Assembly (NCBI RefSeq): GCF_040703035.1
Contig: NZ_CP159996.1
Span: 3,444,001 to 3,508,000, forward strand
DNA from: Terribacillus aidingensis
Lineage (GTDB): Bacteria > Bacillota > Bacilli > Bacillales > Amphibacillaceae
DNA length: 64,000 bases
Direction of reading: 5' to 3'
The position numbers and the translations under genes are program-made. This document shows positions 41,427 to 49,487 of this stretch, in pieces (within the stretch, counting starts at the first letter, position 1; the number at the start of each line of letters is the position of its first letter). Under the pieces are notes generated by a model. It had not been told where the DNA came from and ran no database searches. It saw only the letters and a program-made list of their open reading frames with translations.

Positions 41427-42755
41427 TTGAAACATCTTTTGAAAGCATCGATGATCGGTTTGCTCGCGATGCTGATTACGTTTAACACTTTTCTAGCGAA
41501 GCCACTAGACACTCAAGCTGCGGAAGGCTTGGATATTAAAGCGGAATCCGCAATTCTAATAGACGCCAACTCTGGTGAAATATTATATGCGAAGCAGGCA
41601 GATCTCACTTTACCTCCAGCAAGTATGACGAAGATGATGTCGGAATATCTCATCTTGGATGCTATTGCAGCAGGAGATATTTCTTGGGATACGACAACAC
41701 AAGTGAGCGATTATGCGTACAGTATTTCCTCTAATACAGACTTTTCCGGTACAGGACTTACGCAGAACAAGGATTATACAGTTCGCGACCTTTATAACGC
41801 GATGGCTATTAACTCCGATAATGCCGCAACAATAGTACTTGCAGAGCTTGTCGGCGGCAGTGAGACGGAATTCGTCAAGATGATGAATGAAAAAGCGAAA
41901 GACATTGGTATGAAGGACTATAAATTTGTTAATTCATCCGGTCTTTCTAACTCTGACTTAGGTGATAACCGACCAGAGGGAACAAATGTGAACGATGAAA
42001 ACCTAATGACTGCAAAGTCCACTGGTATTCTGGCTTATAACTTGATCAAGGATCACCCAGAAGCACTTGAGGTTTCCAGCGTTACACAAACAGATTTTGA
42101 CGGTAAACAAATCACGAACTGGAACTGGATGCTTCCAAACATGCCTGGCTACTTGGAAGCTTACGGCTATGAAGGCATGGATGGTTTGAAAACAGGTCAT
42201 ACAGACGTAGCAGGCTACTGCTTCACAGGTACGGCTGAACGTGATGGACAGCGATATATAACTGTTGTCATGAAGTCTGCCAGTGAGGAAGCACGCTTCC
42301 AGGAAACTGCAAAGCTGCTTGATTACGGCTTCAATCAATTCGAACAAGCTGAACTTTATAAAGCAGGAACAGAAATCAAAGACCATGCTTCTGTACCAGT
42401 TGCAAAAGGTAAAGAAGATAGTGTAGCCATTTCAACAAAAGATGCTGTTACTACTTCTGTGAAGAATGGCGAAGAAGATAAATATCATTTGGAATATAAA
42501 GTCGATAAGGACAAGCTGAATGCAGATGGCGAATTGGTCGCTCCAGTAAAAAAAGGCGACAAAGTCGGAACTGCGACACTTGTCTATGACGGCGATGACC
42601 AAGGCAATATCAACGGCGGCTCCTATACTGTTGACGTTGTAGCATCTGAAGATGTAGAGAAATCAAACTGGTTCATGCTCTCCCTAGGCGCAATCGGTGA
42701 TTTCTTCGCAGGAATCTTCACTAGCGTTGCTGACACAGTTAAAGGCTGGTTTTAA
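41427..42755 (+). CDS. dacA: D-alanyl-D-alanine carboxypeptidase (PBP5)
   Basis: 442-residue low-molecular-weight PBP that trims the terminal D-Ala of peptidoglycan stem peptides. Signal peptide (1-32, cleavage after TQA), SxxK at PASMTKMM, SDN (SxN) near residue 132, and GLKTGHT (KTG). The C-terminal PBP5 domain and amphipathic anchor IGDFFAGIFTSVADTVKGWF close it. TTG start at 41427 with GGAGG gives a normal positively charged signal peptide; the next ATG would truncate it. Confidence 0.95.
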   Translation: MKHLLKASMIGLLAMLITFNTFLAKPLDTQAAEGLDIKAESAILIDANSGEILYAKQADLTLPPASMTKMMSEYLILDAIAAGDISWDTTTQVSDYAYSISSNTDFSGTGLTQNKDYTVRDLYNAMAINSDNAATIVLAELVGGSETEFVKMMNEKAKDIGMKDYKFVNSSGLSNSDLGDNRPEGTNVNDENLMTAKSTGILAYNLIKDHPEALEVSSVTQTDFDGKQITNWNWMLPNMPGYLEAYGYEGMDGLKTGHTDVAGYCFTGTAERDGQRYITVVMKSASEEARFQETAKLLDYGFNQFEQAELYKAGTEIKDHASVPVAKGKEDSVAISTKDAVTTSVKNGEEDKYHLEYKVDKDKLNADGELVAPVKKGDKVGTATLVYDGDDQGNINGGSYTVDVVASEDVEKSNWFMLSLGAIGDFFAGIFTSVADTVKGWF

Positions 42756-42759
42756 TTAA

Positions 42760-42870
42760 GAAAAGCGGAAAAGAACGCTTAGAAACGGAGGAATAGGTGA
42801 GAAAGCCCGTAATGAGGTGCATTTCCTCATGCAGGGATTAATCGCCTATACCGCAGTTTCTGTTCTTTGC
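42760..42870. repeat. Long imperfect palindrome after dacA
   Basis: Nested arms pair over about 100 bases: AAGAAC/GTTCTT, AGAAACGG/CCG..GTTTCT, ATAGGTGA/TCGCCTAT (one G-U), CCC/GGG and ATGAGG/CCTCAT around a 7-base loop. It sits in the dacA 3' region and is flanked by repeated AAAAGCGGAA sequences. No ORF. Either a palindromic dispersed repeat or a structured RNA. Confidence 0.6.
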
Positions 42871-42898
42871 AGCTAGACATAGCAAAAAAGCGGAAGAA

Positions 42899-42938
42899 GA
42901 AAAAGCGGAAAAGACTGAGTCTTTTCCGCTTTTCTCGT
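42899..42938 (+). terminator. Terminator of dacA
   Basis: AAAAGCGGAAAAGAC/GTCTTTTCCGCTTTT perfect stem with a 3-base loop; T-rich tail. Confidence 0.85.
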
Positions 42939-42988
42939 ATAAAATCCTATTAGGATGTAGAAGCTAGAGCTGGAATTGCATATCATAC

Positions 42989-43017
42989 TTGCATAATTAC
43001 CTGGAATTAGCTATTCT
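42989..43017 (+). promoter_or_regulatory. Promoter of the serS T-box
   Basis: TTGCAT, 17-base spacer, TATTCT, about 10 bases before stem I. Confidence 0.6.
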
Positions 43018-43023
43018 GTAGGA

Positions 43024-43259
43024 AGAATAACAACAACGTGATGATAGGAACTAGTAACTTACAGCATGCTTTAAGAGAGTCGATGGCTGGTGAAAATCGA
43101 TGCAGAGCTGTAAGTGAATCCATCCTGGAATGGTATGGAAACATACCCGGTACAAACCGTTACCTTGTCGAGCCGGAAGACTTATTTGTCTTCAACCAGG
43201 GTGGTATCGCGGGTGAAACATCTCGTCCCTTCTTTATAGGGATGAGATGTTTTTTTGTT
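43024..43259 (+). promoter_or_regulatory. Serine T-box riboswitch (specifier UCC) of serS
   Basis: T-box AGGGTGGTATCGCGG (43198-43212; one base off the usual ACCGCGG). Stem I has AGGA/TCCT at its base and ACTTACAGC/GCTGTAAGT above; between them GAATCCA presents the serine codon TCC (43119-43121) followed by A. The upper stem carries AGAGA and GGTGAAAA. The terminator ACATCTCGTCCC/GGGATGAGATGT plus seven T ends the leader at 43257. Uncharged tRNA-Ser(GGA) should turn serS on. Confidence 0.93.
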
Positions 43260-43282
43260 TAAGAAAAAAGGAGGAAGCACAT

Positions 43283-44557
43283 ATGCTGGATTTGAAATTT
43301 TTACGTTCAAACTTTGAAGAAGTGAAACAGAAGCTGAAAAATATGGGTGAAGATCTGACTGTCTTAGATAAATTCGGAGATTTGGATGATCGCCGCCGGA
43401 AGCTGATCAATGACACAGAGGAACTAAAAGCAAAACGTAATGAGGTATCCAAGCAGATTGCTGTTCTTAAAAAAGAGAAGCAGGATGCCGATGCCCAAAT
43501 CAAAGAGATGCGCGATGTTGGCGATCAAATCAAAGCATTTGATGAGGAGCTCCGGAGCGTGGAGAATGAGCTGGATATGCTATTATTGTCTATCCCAAAT
43601 CTTGCGCATGAGAGCGTGCCTGTAGGCGACTCTGAGGACGATAATGTAGAAGCACGTAAATGGGGAGAAGTGCAGCAGAAGGACTTTGAGGAAAAAGCGC
43701 ACTGGGATCTTGCGGCTGATTTAGGAATTCTGGATTTTGAACGTGCTGCGAAGGTAACAGGAAGCCGTTTTGTATTCTACACAGGTTTAGGTGCCCGTCT
43801 GGAGCGAGCTTTGATCAATTTTATGATGGACCTTCACGCTGATGAACATGGTTATCAGGAAATGCTGCCTCCTTATATGGTGAACAGAGCAAGCATGACA
43901 GGAACAGGTCAGCTGCCAAAGTTTGAAGAGGATGCTTTCAAGGTAGAAGGCTGGGATTACTTCCTCGTTCCTACAGCTGAGGTACCTGTAACGAACTATT
44001 ACCGAGAAGAAATATTGAAAGGGGAACAGCTTCCGCAAAAATTCACTGCATTCAGCGCTTCCTTCCGTTCTGAAGCAGGATCTGCCGGCCGTGATACACG
44101 CGGTTTGATTCGTCAGCATCAATTTAACAAAGTTGAGCTTGTTCAATTTGTTAAGCCAGAAGAATCTTATAATGTGCTGGAAGAAATCACAGGCCATGCA
44201 GAGAAAGTCTTGCAGCTTCTTGGTCTTCCGCACCGAGTGGTTACATTATGTACGGGAGATCTTGGTTTCTCTTCTGCAAAAACGTATGATATCGAGGTGT
44301 GGCTGCCTAGCGGTGGTACGTATCGCGAGATTTCCTCTGTATCAAACTTCGAGGACTTCCAAGCGCGTCGTGCTGGCATCCGTTTCAAACGAGATGACAA
44401 GAGCAAGCCAGAATTCGTTCATACATTGAATGGATCAGGTTTGGCATTAGGCCGAACGGTTGCTGCTATCCTGGAGAATTACCAGCAGGCTGATGGATCC
44501 GTGAAGATTCCAGAAGTGTTGGTACCTTATATGGGTGGTAAAACAGAAATCCGCTAA
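43283..44557 (+). CDS. serS: Seryl-tRNA synthetase
   Basis: 424-residue class II synthetase. N-terminal long antiparallel coiled coil (about 28-100), then class II motif 2 [23 protein letters not shown] and motif 3 [27 protein letters not shown] precedes ATG 43283. Controlled by the T-box upstream, with two tRNA-Ser genes directly downstream. Confidence 0.97.
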   Translation: MLDLKFLRSNFEEVKQKLKNMGEDLTVLDKFGDLDDRRRKLINDTEELKAKRNEVSKQIAVLKKEKQDADAQIKEMRDVGDQIKAFDEELRSVENELDMLLLSIPNLAHESVPVGDSEDDNVEARKWGEVQQKDFEEKAHWDLAADLGILDFERAAKVTGSRFVFYTGLGARLERALINFMMDLHADEHGYQEMLPPYMVNRASMTGTGQLPKFEEDAFKVEGWDYFLVPTAEVPVTNYYREEILKGEQLPQKFTAFSASFRSEAGSAGRDTRGLIRQHQFNKVELVQFVKPEESYNVLEEITGHAEKVLQLLGLPHRVVTLCTGDLGFSSAKTYDIEVWLPSGGTYREISSVSNFEDFQARRAGIRFKRDDKSKPEFVHTLNGSGLALGRTVAAILENYQQADGSVKIPEVLVPYMGGKTEIR

Positions 44558-44619
44558 AAGCGGCAGCCTTGACACCAAACTTAAAAATATGGTGAGATAG
44601 CTTTTGGAGACAAAAGCAT

Positions 44620-44712
44620 GGAGGGGTACCCAAGTCCGGCTGAAGGGATCGGTCTCGAAAACCGACAGGGGCTTAACGGCTCGCGGGGGTTCGAATCCCC
44701 CCTCCTCCGCCA
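44620..44712 (+). tRNA. tRNA-Ser (anticodon CGA)
   Basis: 93 bases with a long variable arm, typical of class II tRNA-Ser. Acceptor GGAGGGG pairs with CTCCTCC (one G-U); anticodon CGA at 44656-44658 inside CTCGAAA; T-loop TTCGAAT; CCA is encoded. Reads UCG. Confidence 0.95.
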
Positions 44713-44771
44713 TTTTTTCATATTTTGTTGACATATTGGTATCCTATATGATATATTAGTCCTTGTCTTAC

Positions 44772-44864
44772 GGAGGAATACCCAAGTTTGGCTGAAGGGA
44801 TCGGTCTTGAAAACCGACAGGGGCTTAACGGCTCGCGGGGGTTCGAATCCCTCTTCCTCCGCCA
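44772..44864 (+). tRNA. tRNA-Ser (anticodon UGA)
   Basis: 93 bases, nearly identical to the upstream copy. Acceptor GGAGGAA/TTCCTCC; anticodon TGA at 44808-44810 in CTTGAAA; CCA encoded. Reads UCA, and UCG by wobble. Confidence 0.96.
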
Positions 44865-44897
44865 TATATTTTACAAACGCATAAAATTGGAGATATA

Positions 44898-44932
44898 TAA
44901 AATCGTTACGTTCATCGTAACGATTTTTTTTA
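44898..44932 (+). terminator. Terminator of the tRNA-Ser unit
   Basis: AAAATCGTTACG/CGTAACGATTTT perfect stem with a 5-base loop and T-run. Confidence 0.88.
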
Positions 44933-44975
44933 TATATTGACTTCTATTATGAAGCATCGGATAATACTACAAACT

Positions 44976-44991
44976 TGTTTCACGTGGAACG
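44976..44991. promoter_or_regulatory. Degenerate parS-like site in front of proC
   Basis: TGTTTCACGTGGAACG differs from parS at two positions (12 and 16). It runs into the GGAGG of proC. About 21 kb right of oriC, on the other side from the three strong sites. Binding strength uncertain. Confidence 0.6.
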
Positions 44992-45000
44992 GAGGCATTT

Positions 45001-45822
45001 ATGAAGAAAATAGCATTTGTAGGCGCAGGCGCAATGGCTGAAGCGCTTGTTAAAGGATTGATCACAGTAGAGCTGCTCCCAGCGGAAGATATATGGCTGA
45101 CGAATCATGCTAATGAGGAGAGATTGCACGAATTGCACACAGCGTACGGTGTAACGGTTACGCGTGATCAGACAGATCTCTTGAAAGATGCTGATGTCAT
45201 TATGCTATCAATGAAACCGAAAGATGCGGAGGCTGCATTATCGTCTTTAAAAGCAGCAAAGCTTGAGCCAGGACAAGTTATTGTATCTATATTGGCAGGA
45301 ATTCACACATCTTTCTTGGAAAGCTATCTCCCGTTCAATCAGCCGGTAGTTCGCGCTATGCCTAATACCTCTGCTACAATTCTCGAGGCTGCTACAGCTA
45401 TCGCTGCAGGAGTTCATGCAGGTAGTGAGGAAATGAAGAATGTAAGCAGGCTGTTCAAGACTGTTGGAGAAGTTGTAGAGGTAGCAGAAGAGGATATGGA
45501 TGCTGTCACAGCCATTTCTGGCAGCGGTCCGGCTTATCTATATTACATGATGGAGGCTTTGGAGGAAGCAAGCTCTCAAGTCGGTCTTGATGAGAATGTT
45601 GGCAAACAACTATTGATCCAGACCTTCAAAGGGGCTGCGAAGATGCTTGAGCAGTCTGATTTAACCCCAGCTCAGCTGCGTGCGAACATTACTAGTGCTG
45701 GTGGTACGACCGCAGCAGGTATTAGCGTATTAGAAGAGCAAGGCGTCAAAATCGCCATTCAAGCATGCATAAAAGCAGCAGCCGACCGATCGAAGGAAAT
45801 GGGACAAGCATTCAATAAATAA
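45001..45822 (+). CDS. proC: Pyrroline-5-carboxylate reductase
   Basis: 273-residue enzyme for the last step of proline synthesis (P5C to proline with NADPH). N-terminal KIAFVGAGAMAEALVKGL nucleotide fold; VVRAMPNTSA; the C-terminal dimer domain has the family signature around SGSGPAYLYYMMEAL and TSAGGTTAAGI. GGAGG upstream. Not at this locus in B. subtilis. One of several Bacillus paralogues, so ProC-like isozyme identity (ProI/ProH) is open. Confidence 0.92.
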   Translation: MKKIAFVGAGAMAEALVKGLITVELLPAEDIWLTNHANEERLHELHTAYGVTVTRDQTDLLKDADVIMLSMKPKDAEAALSSLKAAKLEPGQVIVSILAGIHTSFLESYLPFNQPVVRAMPNTSATILEAATAIAAGVHAGSEEMKNVSRLFKTVGEVVEVAEEDMDAVTAISGSGPAYLYYMMEALEEASSQVGLDENVGKQLLIQTFKGAAKMLEQSDLTPAQLRANITSAGGTTAAGISVLEEQGVKIAIQACIKAAADRSKEMGQAFNK

Positions 45823-45854
45823 AAAATCCGCCTTTGAAGGCGGATTTTTTTATT
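45822..45854. terminator. Bidirectional terminator between proC and dck
   Basis: AAAAATCCGCCT/AGGCGGATTTTTTT with a 4-base loop; it overlaps the dck stop. Confidence 0.9.
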
Positions 45855-46533
45855 TGGAAGGCTGATGGGATGTCCATTTACGGGAGTGCTGGATAAAGTG
45901 TCCGACTTTCTCCAGAATCGGTTCAATGGACGTATTTGGATTCAGTAAATCATAGTCTGCTATATTCACTCGCAATACCGGACAAGCATTGAAATCATTG
46001 ATCCATTTATCGTAGCGATGGAACATCTCTTCCCAATAGCTGATCGGTGTTTGCTGTTCCATTTCCCGACCGCGCTGCTTGATACGGCTGATGATATGAT
46101 CGAAGGATCCCTCCAAGTAAATCAGCAAGTCTGGATGAGGGAAGTAAGGTGTCATCACCATCGCATCAAAGAGGGAACGGTATGTTTCATAGTCGACCTT
46201 GGACATATTTCCTTCTTCATACGCCATCCGAGCAAAAATACCAGTATCTTCATAGATGGAACGATCTTGTATAAAGCCGCCGCCATATTCGAAAATTCTT
46301 TTTTGCTCTTTGAAGCGTTCAGCTAGAAAGTAGACTTGAAGGTGGAAGCTCCAGCGTTCAAAGTCAGCATAATATTTATCCAAGTAGGGATTTCCATCCA
46401 CTTTCTCAAAGCTCGTCCGAAACTGTAACGCATCTGCCAAGGCTTGTGTCATTGTCGATTTTCCGACACCTACAGTACCTGCAATGGTGATTACACTGTC
46501 TGCAGGTATATGGTATTTCTCTCTAAGGTTCAT
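45850..46533 (-). CDS. dck: Deoxyadenosine/deoxycytidine kinase
   Basis: 227-residue deoxynucleoside kinase. P-loop ITIAGTVGVGKSTMTQAL, FERWSFHLQVYFLAERFKEQ, the DRS motif in GGGFIQDRSIYEDTGIFA, and the LID Arg cluster SRIKQRGREME. Close to B. subtilis Dck by these segments. Overlaps dgk by four bases (ATGA), so the two are cotranslated. Confidence 0.92.
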   Translation of the reverse strand: MNLREKYHIPADSVITIAGTVGVGKSTMTQALADALQFRTSFEKVDGNPYLDKYYADFERWSFHLQVYFLAERFKEQKRIFEYGGGFIQDRSIYEDTGIFARMAYEEGNMSKVDYETYRSLFDAMVMTPYFPHPDLLIYLEGSFDHIISRIKQRGREMEQQTPISYWEEMFHRYDKWINDFNACPVLRVNIADYDLLNPNTSIEPILEKVGHFIQHSRKWTSHQPSK

Positions 46534-47171
46534 GATGATGTTACTCCTTTATCCAAGTGAGAGGAGATCCTGTCACAAATATACTTCCAATCCTGCTCGT
46601 TCTTCACAAAATCCAACTCATCCCCGCTTAATCGAAGCACAGGTATGTCTGGGTTTTCTTGTTCAAAACGATCCATGAAGGTTTGGTAATCAGCAGATAG
46701 CTGCTTTAAGTAGTCCGGCTGGATATGCTGTTCTTCTTTTCGGTCACGCATTTCGATCCGTTCAAGCAATGTTTCCAAGCTGGCATCCAAATAGATGACC
46801 ATATTAGGCAGCGCGATATCCTCTGTAAGAATAGAGAAAATCTTGCTGTATTTATCAAACTCCGGTGCAGCAAGTGTACGCTGGGCAAAAATCATATTCT
46901 TTGCGATATGATAATCTGCGACCACCGGTTGATTCTGTGAAAGATAGTCCTTGCGAATATCATTCAGCTGTTTGTAACGGTTCGTTAAAAAGAACATTTC
47001 CAGCTGAAAGCTCCATTCCTCGATATTCTCATAAAATTTGCCTAGGAACGGGTTTTCTTCTACAATCTCCTTCAGCAGTTCATACTGAAAGTGTTCTGCG
47101 ATTCTTTTAGCCAATGATGTCTTTCCGACACCGATTGGACCTTCCACTGCAATAAATGGCAGCTCGTGCAT
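46530..47171 (-). CDS. dgk: Deoxyguanosine kinase
   Basis: 213-residue deoxynucleoside kinase of the same fold. P-loop AVEGPIGVGKTSLAKRI, EEWSFQLEMFFLTNRYKQL, VVADYHIAKNMIFAQRTL (DxH in place of the DRS of Dck, as in B. subtilis Dgk) and the LID MRDRKEEQ. GGAGG upstream. Salvages purine deoxynucleosides. Confidence 0.92.
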   Translation of the reverse strand: MHELPFIAVEGPIGVGKTSLAKRIAEHFQYELLKEIVEENPFLGKFYENIEEWSFQLEMFFLTNRYKQLNDIRKDYLSQNQPVVADYHIAKNMIFAQRTLAAPEFDKYSKIFSILTEDIALPNMVIYLDASLETLLERIEMRDRKEEQHIQPDYLKQLSADYQTFMDRFEQENPDIPVLRLSGDELDFVKNEQDWKYICDRISSHLDKGVTSS

Positions 47172-47281
47172 GATGTATCCTCCAAACTCAAACGTTGTAT
47201 GGCAAATAAATATAGTTTACCATAGAAGGGCTATTGCTTCGATACAGTGAAGGAAGAAACTAGTGGAAAATGCGACAGACT

Positions 47282-47309
47282 TTGCAAGCTTTCCCGATTC
47301 AGTTATAAT
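47282..47309 (+). promoter_or_regulatory. Promoter of tRNA-Arg
   Basis: TTGCAA, 16-base spacer and TATAAT, 12 bases before the tRNA 5' end. Confidence 0.75.
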
Positions 47310-47321
47310 ATAGTATGTCGT

Positions 47322-47394
47322 GGCTCCGTAGCTCAGGGGATAGAGCATCGGTTTCCTAAACCGTGTGTCGCAAGTTCGAATCTTGCCGGGGCCG
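47322..47394 (+). tRNA. tRNA-Arg (anticodon CCU), integration target
   Basis: 73 bases: acceptor GGCTCCG/CGGGGCC, D-loop AGCTCAGGGGAT, anticodon loop TTCCTAA with CCT, T-arm GCAAG-TTCGAAT-CTTGC. CCA not encoded. Reads AGG. Its 3' 46 bases are duplicated at 51663, marking insertion of a mobile element that restores the gene. Confidence 0.94.
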
Positions 47395-47395
47395 T
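47349..47395 (+). repeat. attL, 47-bp direct repeat
   Basis: Begins CGGTTTCCTAAACCG, the anticodon stem-loop and a near-palindrome, which is the likely recombinase core. Runs through the T-arm to one base past the tRNA. Confidence 0.93.
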
Positions 47396-47428
47396 CTGTA
47401 TACCACTATGTAGCGGTTTAAGCTGTTT

Positions 47429-47456
47429 CTCTCTCGCGTTAGCTAAACCGAAGGGA
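47429..47456 (+). repeat. Subterminal repeat, left copy
   Basis: CTCTCTCG-GTTAGCTAA-CCG-AGGGA is shared imperfectly with 51578-51606 near the right end, in the same orientation. A candidate recombinase arm-binding site. The rest of 47396-47551 holds only short hairpins (ACGGT/ACCGT and AACGT/ACGTT) without T-runs. Confidence 0.4.
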
Positions 47457-47551
47457 TACGGTTTCATACCGTCCTCATATTACCGAACATTAACGTCATT
47501 TTACGTTCCTTATCCGTATTGGAATAAGTTACGAAAGGTGGCGTTTTTGTT

Positions 47552-48511
47552 TTGCCCTCAAACAGTCGCAAAGGTAAACCCATTGTTACTACTCGTAAGG
47601 CACGAGAAATTAGTGACTACATTCCTTTGCAATCAACAATAGAAGAAGCATTCAAAAGCTTTCTATCGCTAAAGAAAAGCCTTGGCGTTCGGAATCGAAC
47701 TGTTTCTGACTATCATCATTTGATGGATTACTTCGTCTCATGGCTAAATGTAAGTCATCCGGAAATAGGAATGATAGATGAGATTAGTACAGCAATTATC
47801 CGAGAGTACCTTCTTTACTTACGAGAGGAAAGGTATAACGACCGTACAAAGAGTGTAGGGTTATCGCCATTCACTATAAACGTGCGGATACGCTTCTTGA
47901 AGACGTTCTTCAATGCGTTATACAAGGTAGAAATCATTAATAAGAACCCGGCTAGGAACATTCAGCTTATGAAGGTCGATGAAGACGGGCTAGAACCTCT
48001 CACAGATGAAGAAGTCAACAAGCTTATAAGCGTTCCGGATGAACGGTATTATGCCCAGTTTAGGGACTTAGTAATGATGTATCTCATGTTGGATACTGGT
48101 ATGCGGATAAACGAAGTATGCGAACTTGAAAATCATGATATTGACTTCAAGACGAGGGCTATAATCTTGCCCGCTGCTAAGAACAAGAATCGTAAGCCAA
48201 GAATCCTCCCACTTTCAAATCAAGTAGTAAAGCTACTTTTGGAGTTGGTGGCAGAAAACAAAGCTAACTTTGATACGGAGTATGTCTTCGTTTCGAATAT
48301 AGGTACACGGTACAACCCTAATTCTTTTCGGAAGAGGTTGAACAACTACAAAGACATAGCAGGTATAACGAAGCGGGTTTCACCCCATGTATTTCGTCAT
48401 ATGTTTTGTAGGAACTACATTCTGAATGGTGGCGATATATTCACGTTACAAAGGATTGTAGGACATGCAGACATATCTACAACACGTAAGTACATCCAAC
48501 TACTTAACTAG
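47552..48511 (+). CDS. Tyrosine recombinase (integrase)
   Basis: 319 residues. N-terminal SAM-like DNA-binding domain (about 27-125), catalytic domain with TGMRINEVCEL (Arg185), the H279-x-x-R282 of SPHVFRHMF, His305 in GHADIS and nucleophile Tyr314 in TTRKYI. All catalytic residues are present, so it is likely active. TTG start behind AAAGGTGG; no ATG fits. Reads away from the tRNA and integrates at its anticodon/T-arm region. No excisionase is recognised. Confidence 0.93.
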   Translation: MPSNSRKGKPIVTTRKAREISDYIPLQSTIEEAFKSFLSLKKSLGVRNRTVSDYHHLMDYFVSWLNVSHPEIGMIDEISTAIIREYLLYLREERYNDRTKSVGLSPFTINVRIRFLKTFFNALYKVEIINKNPARNIQLMKVDEDGLEPLTDEEVNKLISVPDERYYAQFRDLVMMYLMLDTGMRINEVCELENHDIDFKTRAIILPAAKNKNRKPRILPLSNQVVKLLLELVAENKANFDTEYVFVSNIGTRYNPNSFRKRLNNYKDIAGITKRVSPHVFRHMFCRNYILNGGDIFTLQRIVGHADISTTRKYIQLLN

Positions 48512-48551
48512 AACCAATAACTAGAACCATATAACAATAACCAATAACAAG

Positions 48552-48581
48552 AGGGAAGGGGATTACACCCCTTCCTTTTAC
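48552..48581 (+). terminator. Terminator of the integrase gene
   Basis: GGAAGGGG/CCCCTTCC with a 6-base loop and TTTTA. Preceded by a short A/C-rich stretch with repeats of AACCAATAAC. Confidence 0.85.
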
Positions 48582-48650
48582 CATATTAGCGAATTAAATG
48601 AGGTTGTTTACAATACAAGAGGATTAACATCGCAATGATAATATTCCATT

Positions 48651-48659
48651 TGATATAAT
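48651..48659 (+). promoter_or_regulatory. Extended -10 promoter of the cargo operon
   Basis: TGATATAAT (TGn plus perfect TATAAT) 27 bases before the first cargo start. It separates cargo transcription from the integrase. Confidence 0.6.
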
Positions 48660-48685
48660 TGGTAAAAAATGAAGGAAGAGTTAAA

Positions 48686-49486
48686 ATGAACAATCAAACC
48701 ATTGAGATTTTATCTGCAGTTAAGACTGGATTGATGGATGCTTATATTAGGTTTATAGATGAAGCCGTTTATTGGGATATTGTTTCAGATGAAGATTATC
48801 GTACAGCAAGAAGAATCATTAGAACTTTATGCGAGAAAGTGGGCATGGAAGTACCTAATTTTGTAGAGGAAAGCCTTACAGTAGAGGAGTTTTGTAGATA
48901 CTTAAGTCAAGAGAGTTATGGAGGGTACGGTGATAATGCGTTAGAAATTACAGCTTTGTTTAACAAGCTAATTTCCTATCTGGACGATAATATGTATGAG
49001 GTTCAGATTATTAAGGTTGAAAGTGATATCCCGAAAGAATTGAAGTTCGATAGTATTATAGATGACTTAATGAATTGTGAAACAAGAATAGACGTTGGTG
49101 ATTATTCTGGGGCAATTACTTCAGCGCGTTCAATGGTTGAGGGAGTATGTAAGGAGATATTAATAAAATGTGGTGTTAAGGAGATTAGCTACAACAGTGT
49201 ACCTAGTTTATTTGATAAAGTGAGAAAGGTTTTGAACTTAGACCCAAGTGATGAAAGCTTAGATAAGCCTTTGAAGCAGATTATCAGTGGGTTAAACAAG
49301 ACCGTAGGGGGACTAAATGAGATTAGAAACAAGGTTGGGGACGGGCATGCGGGTAGAAGAAGACCTACTCTTCATCATGCAGTACTAGCGGTAAACGCTG
49401 CAAAAACAATTACAAATTTTCTGTTCCATACTTTGGAGTATCAAAAAGAAAAAGGTACCATCGCTATAGTAAGTGAGGAGAGATAA
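48686..49486 (+). CDS. Abortive infection family protein (Abi_C domain, HEPN-like motif)
   Basis: 266 residues. The C-terminal half (about 140-255) fits the Abi_C (abortive infection C-terminus) pattern: ITSARSMVEGVCKEILIKCG, SVPSLFDKVRKVLNL, LKQIISGLNKTVGGLNEIRNKVGDGHAGRRRP and a closing helix VNAAKTITNFLFHTLEY. The R214-x6-H221 motif RNKVGDGH resembles the catalytic pair of HEPN ribonucleases. The N terminus (1-130) is helical and unrecognised. ATG 48686 follows GAAGGAAGAG; an upstream TTG would overlap this site. Followed by the next gene with 1 base between stop and ATG. Toxic RNase role is inference. Confidence 0.8.
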   Translation: MNNQTIEILSAVKTGLMDAYIRFIDEAVYWDIVSDEDYRTARRIIRTLCEKVGMEVPNFVEESLTVEEFCRYLSQESYGGYGDNALEITALFNKLISYLDDNMYEVQIIKVESDIPKELKFDSIIDDLMNCETRIDVGDYSGAITSARSMVEGVCKEILIKCGVKEISYNSVPSLFDKVRKVLNLDPSDESLDKPLKQIISGLNKTVGGLNEIRNKVGDGHAGRRRPTLHHAVLAVNAAKTITNFLFHTLEYQKEKGTIAIVSEER

Positions 49487-49487
49487 G

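Noticed and set aside
43038..43262. 74-codon ORF within the serS leader
   Set aside because: Entirely inside the T-box riboswitch; it follows the RNA structure, not codon constraint.
44447..44865. Antisense ORFs encoding EGGFEPPRAVKPLSVF-like peptides
   Set aside because: They are reverse complements of the two tRNA-Ser genes, a well-known false-gene artefact.
47247..47642. ORF of 131 codons spanning the tRNA-Arg gene
   Set aside because: It reads through the tRNA and the integrase start in another frame, with no ribosome binding site or recognisable protein.
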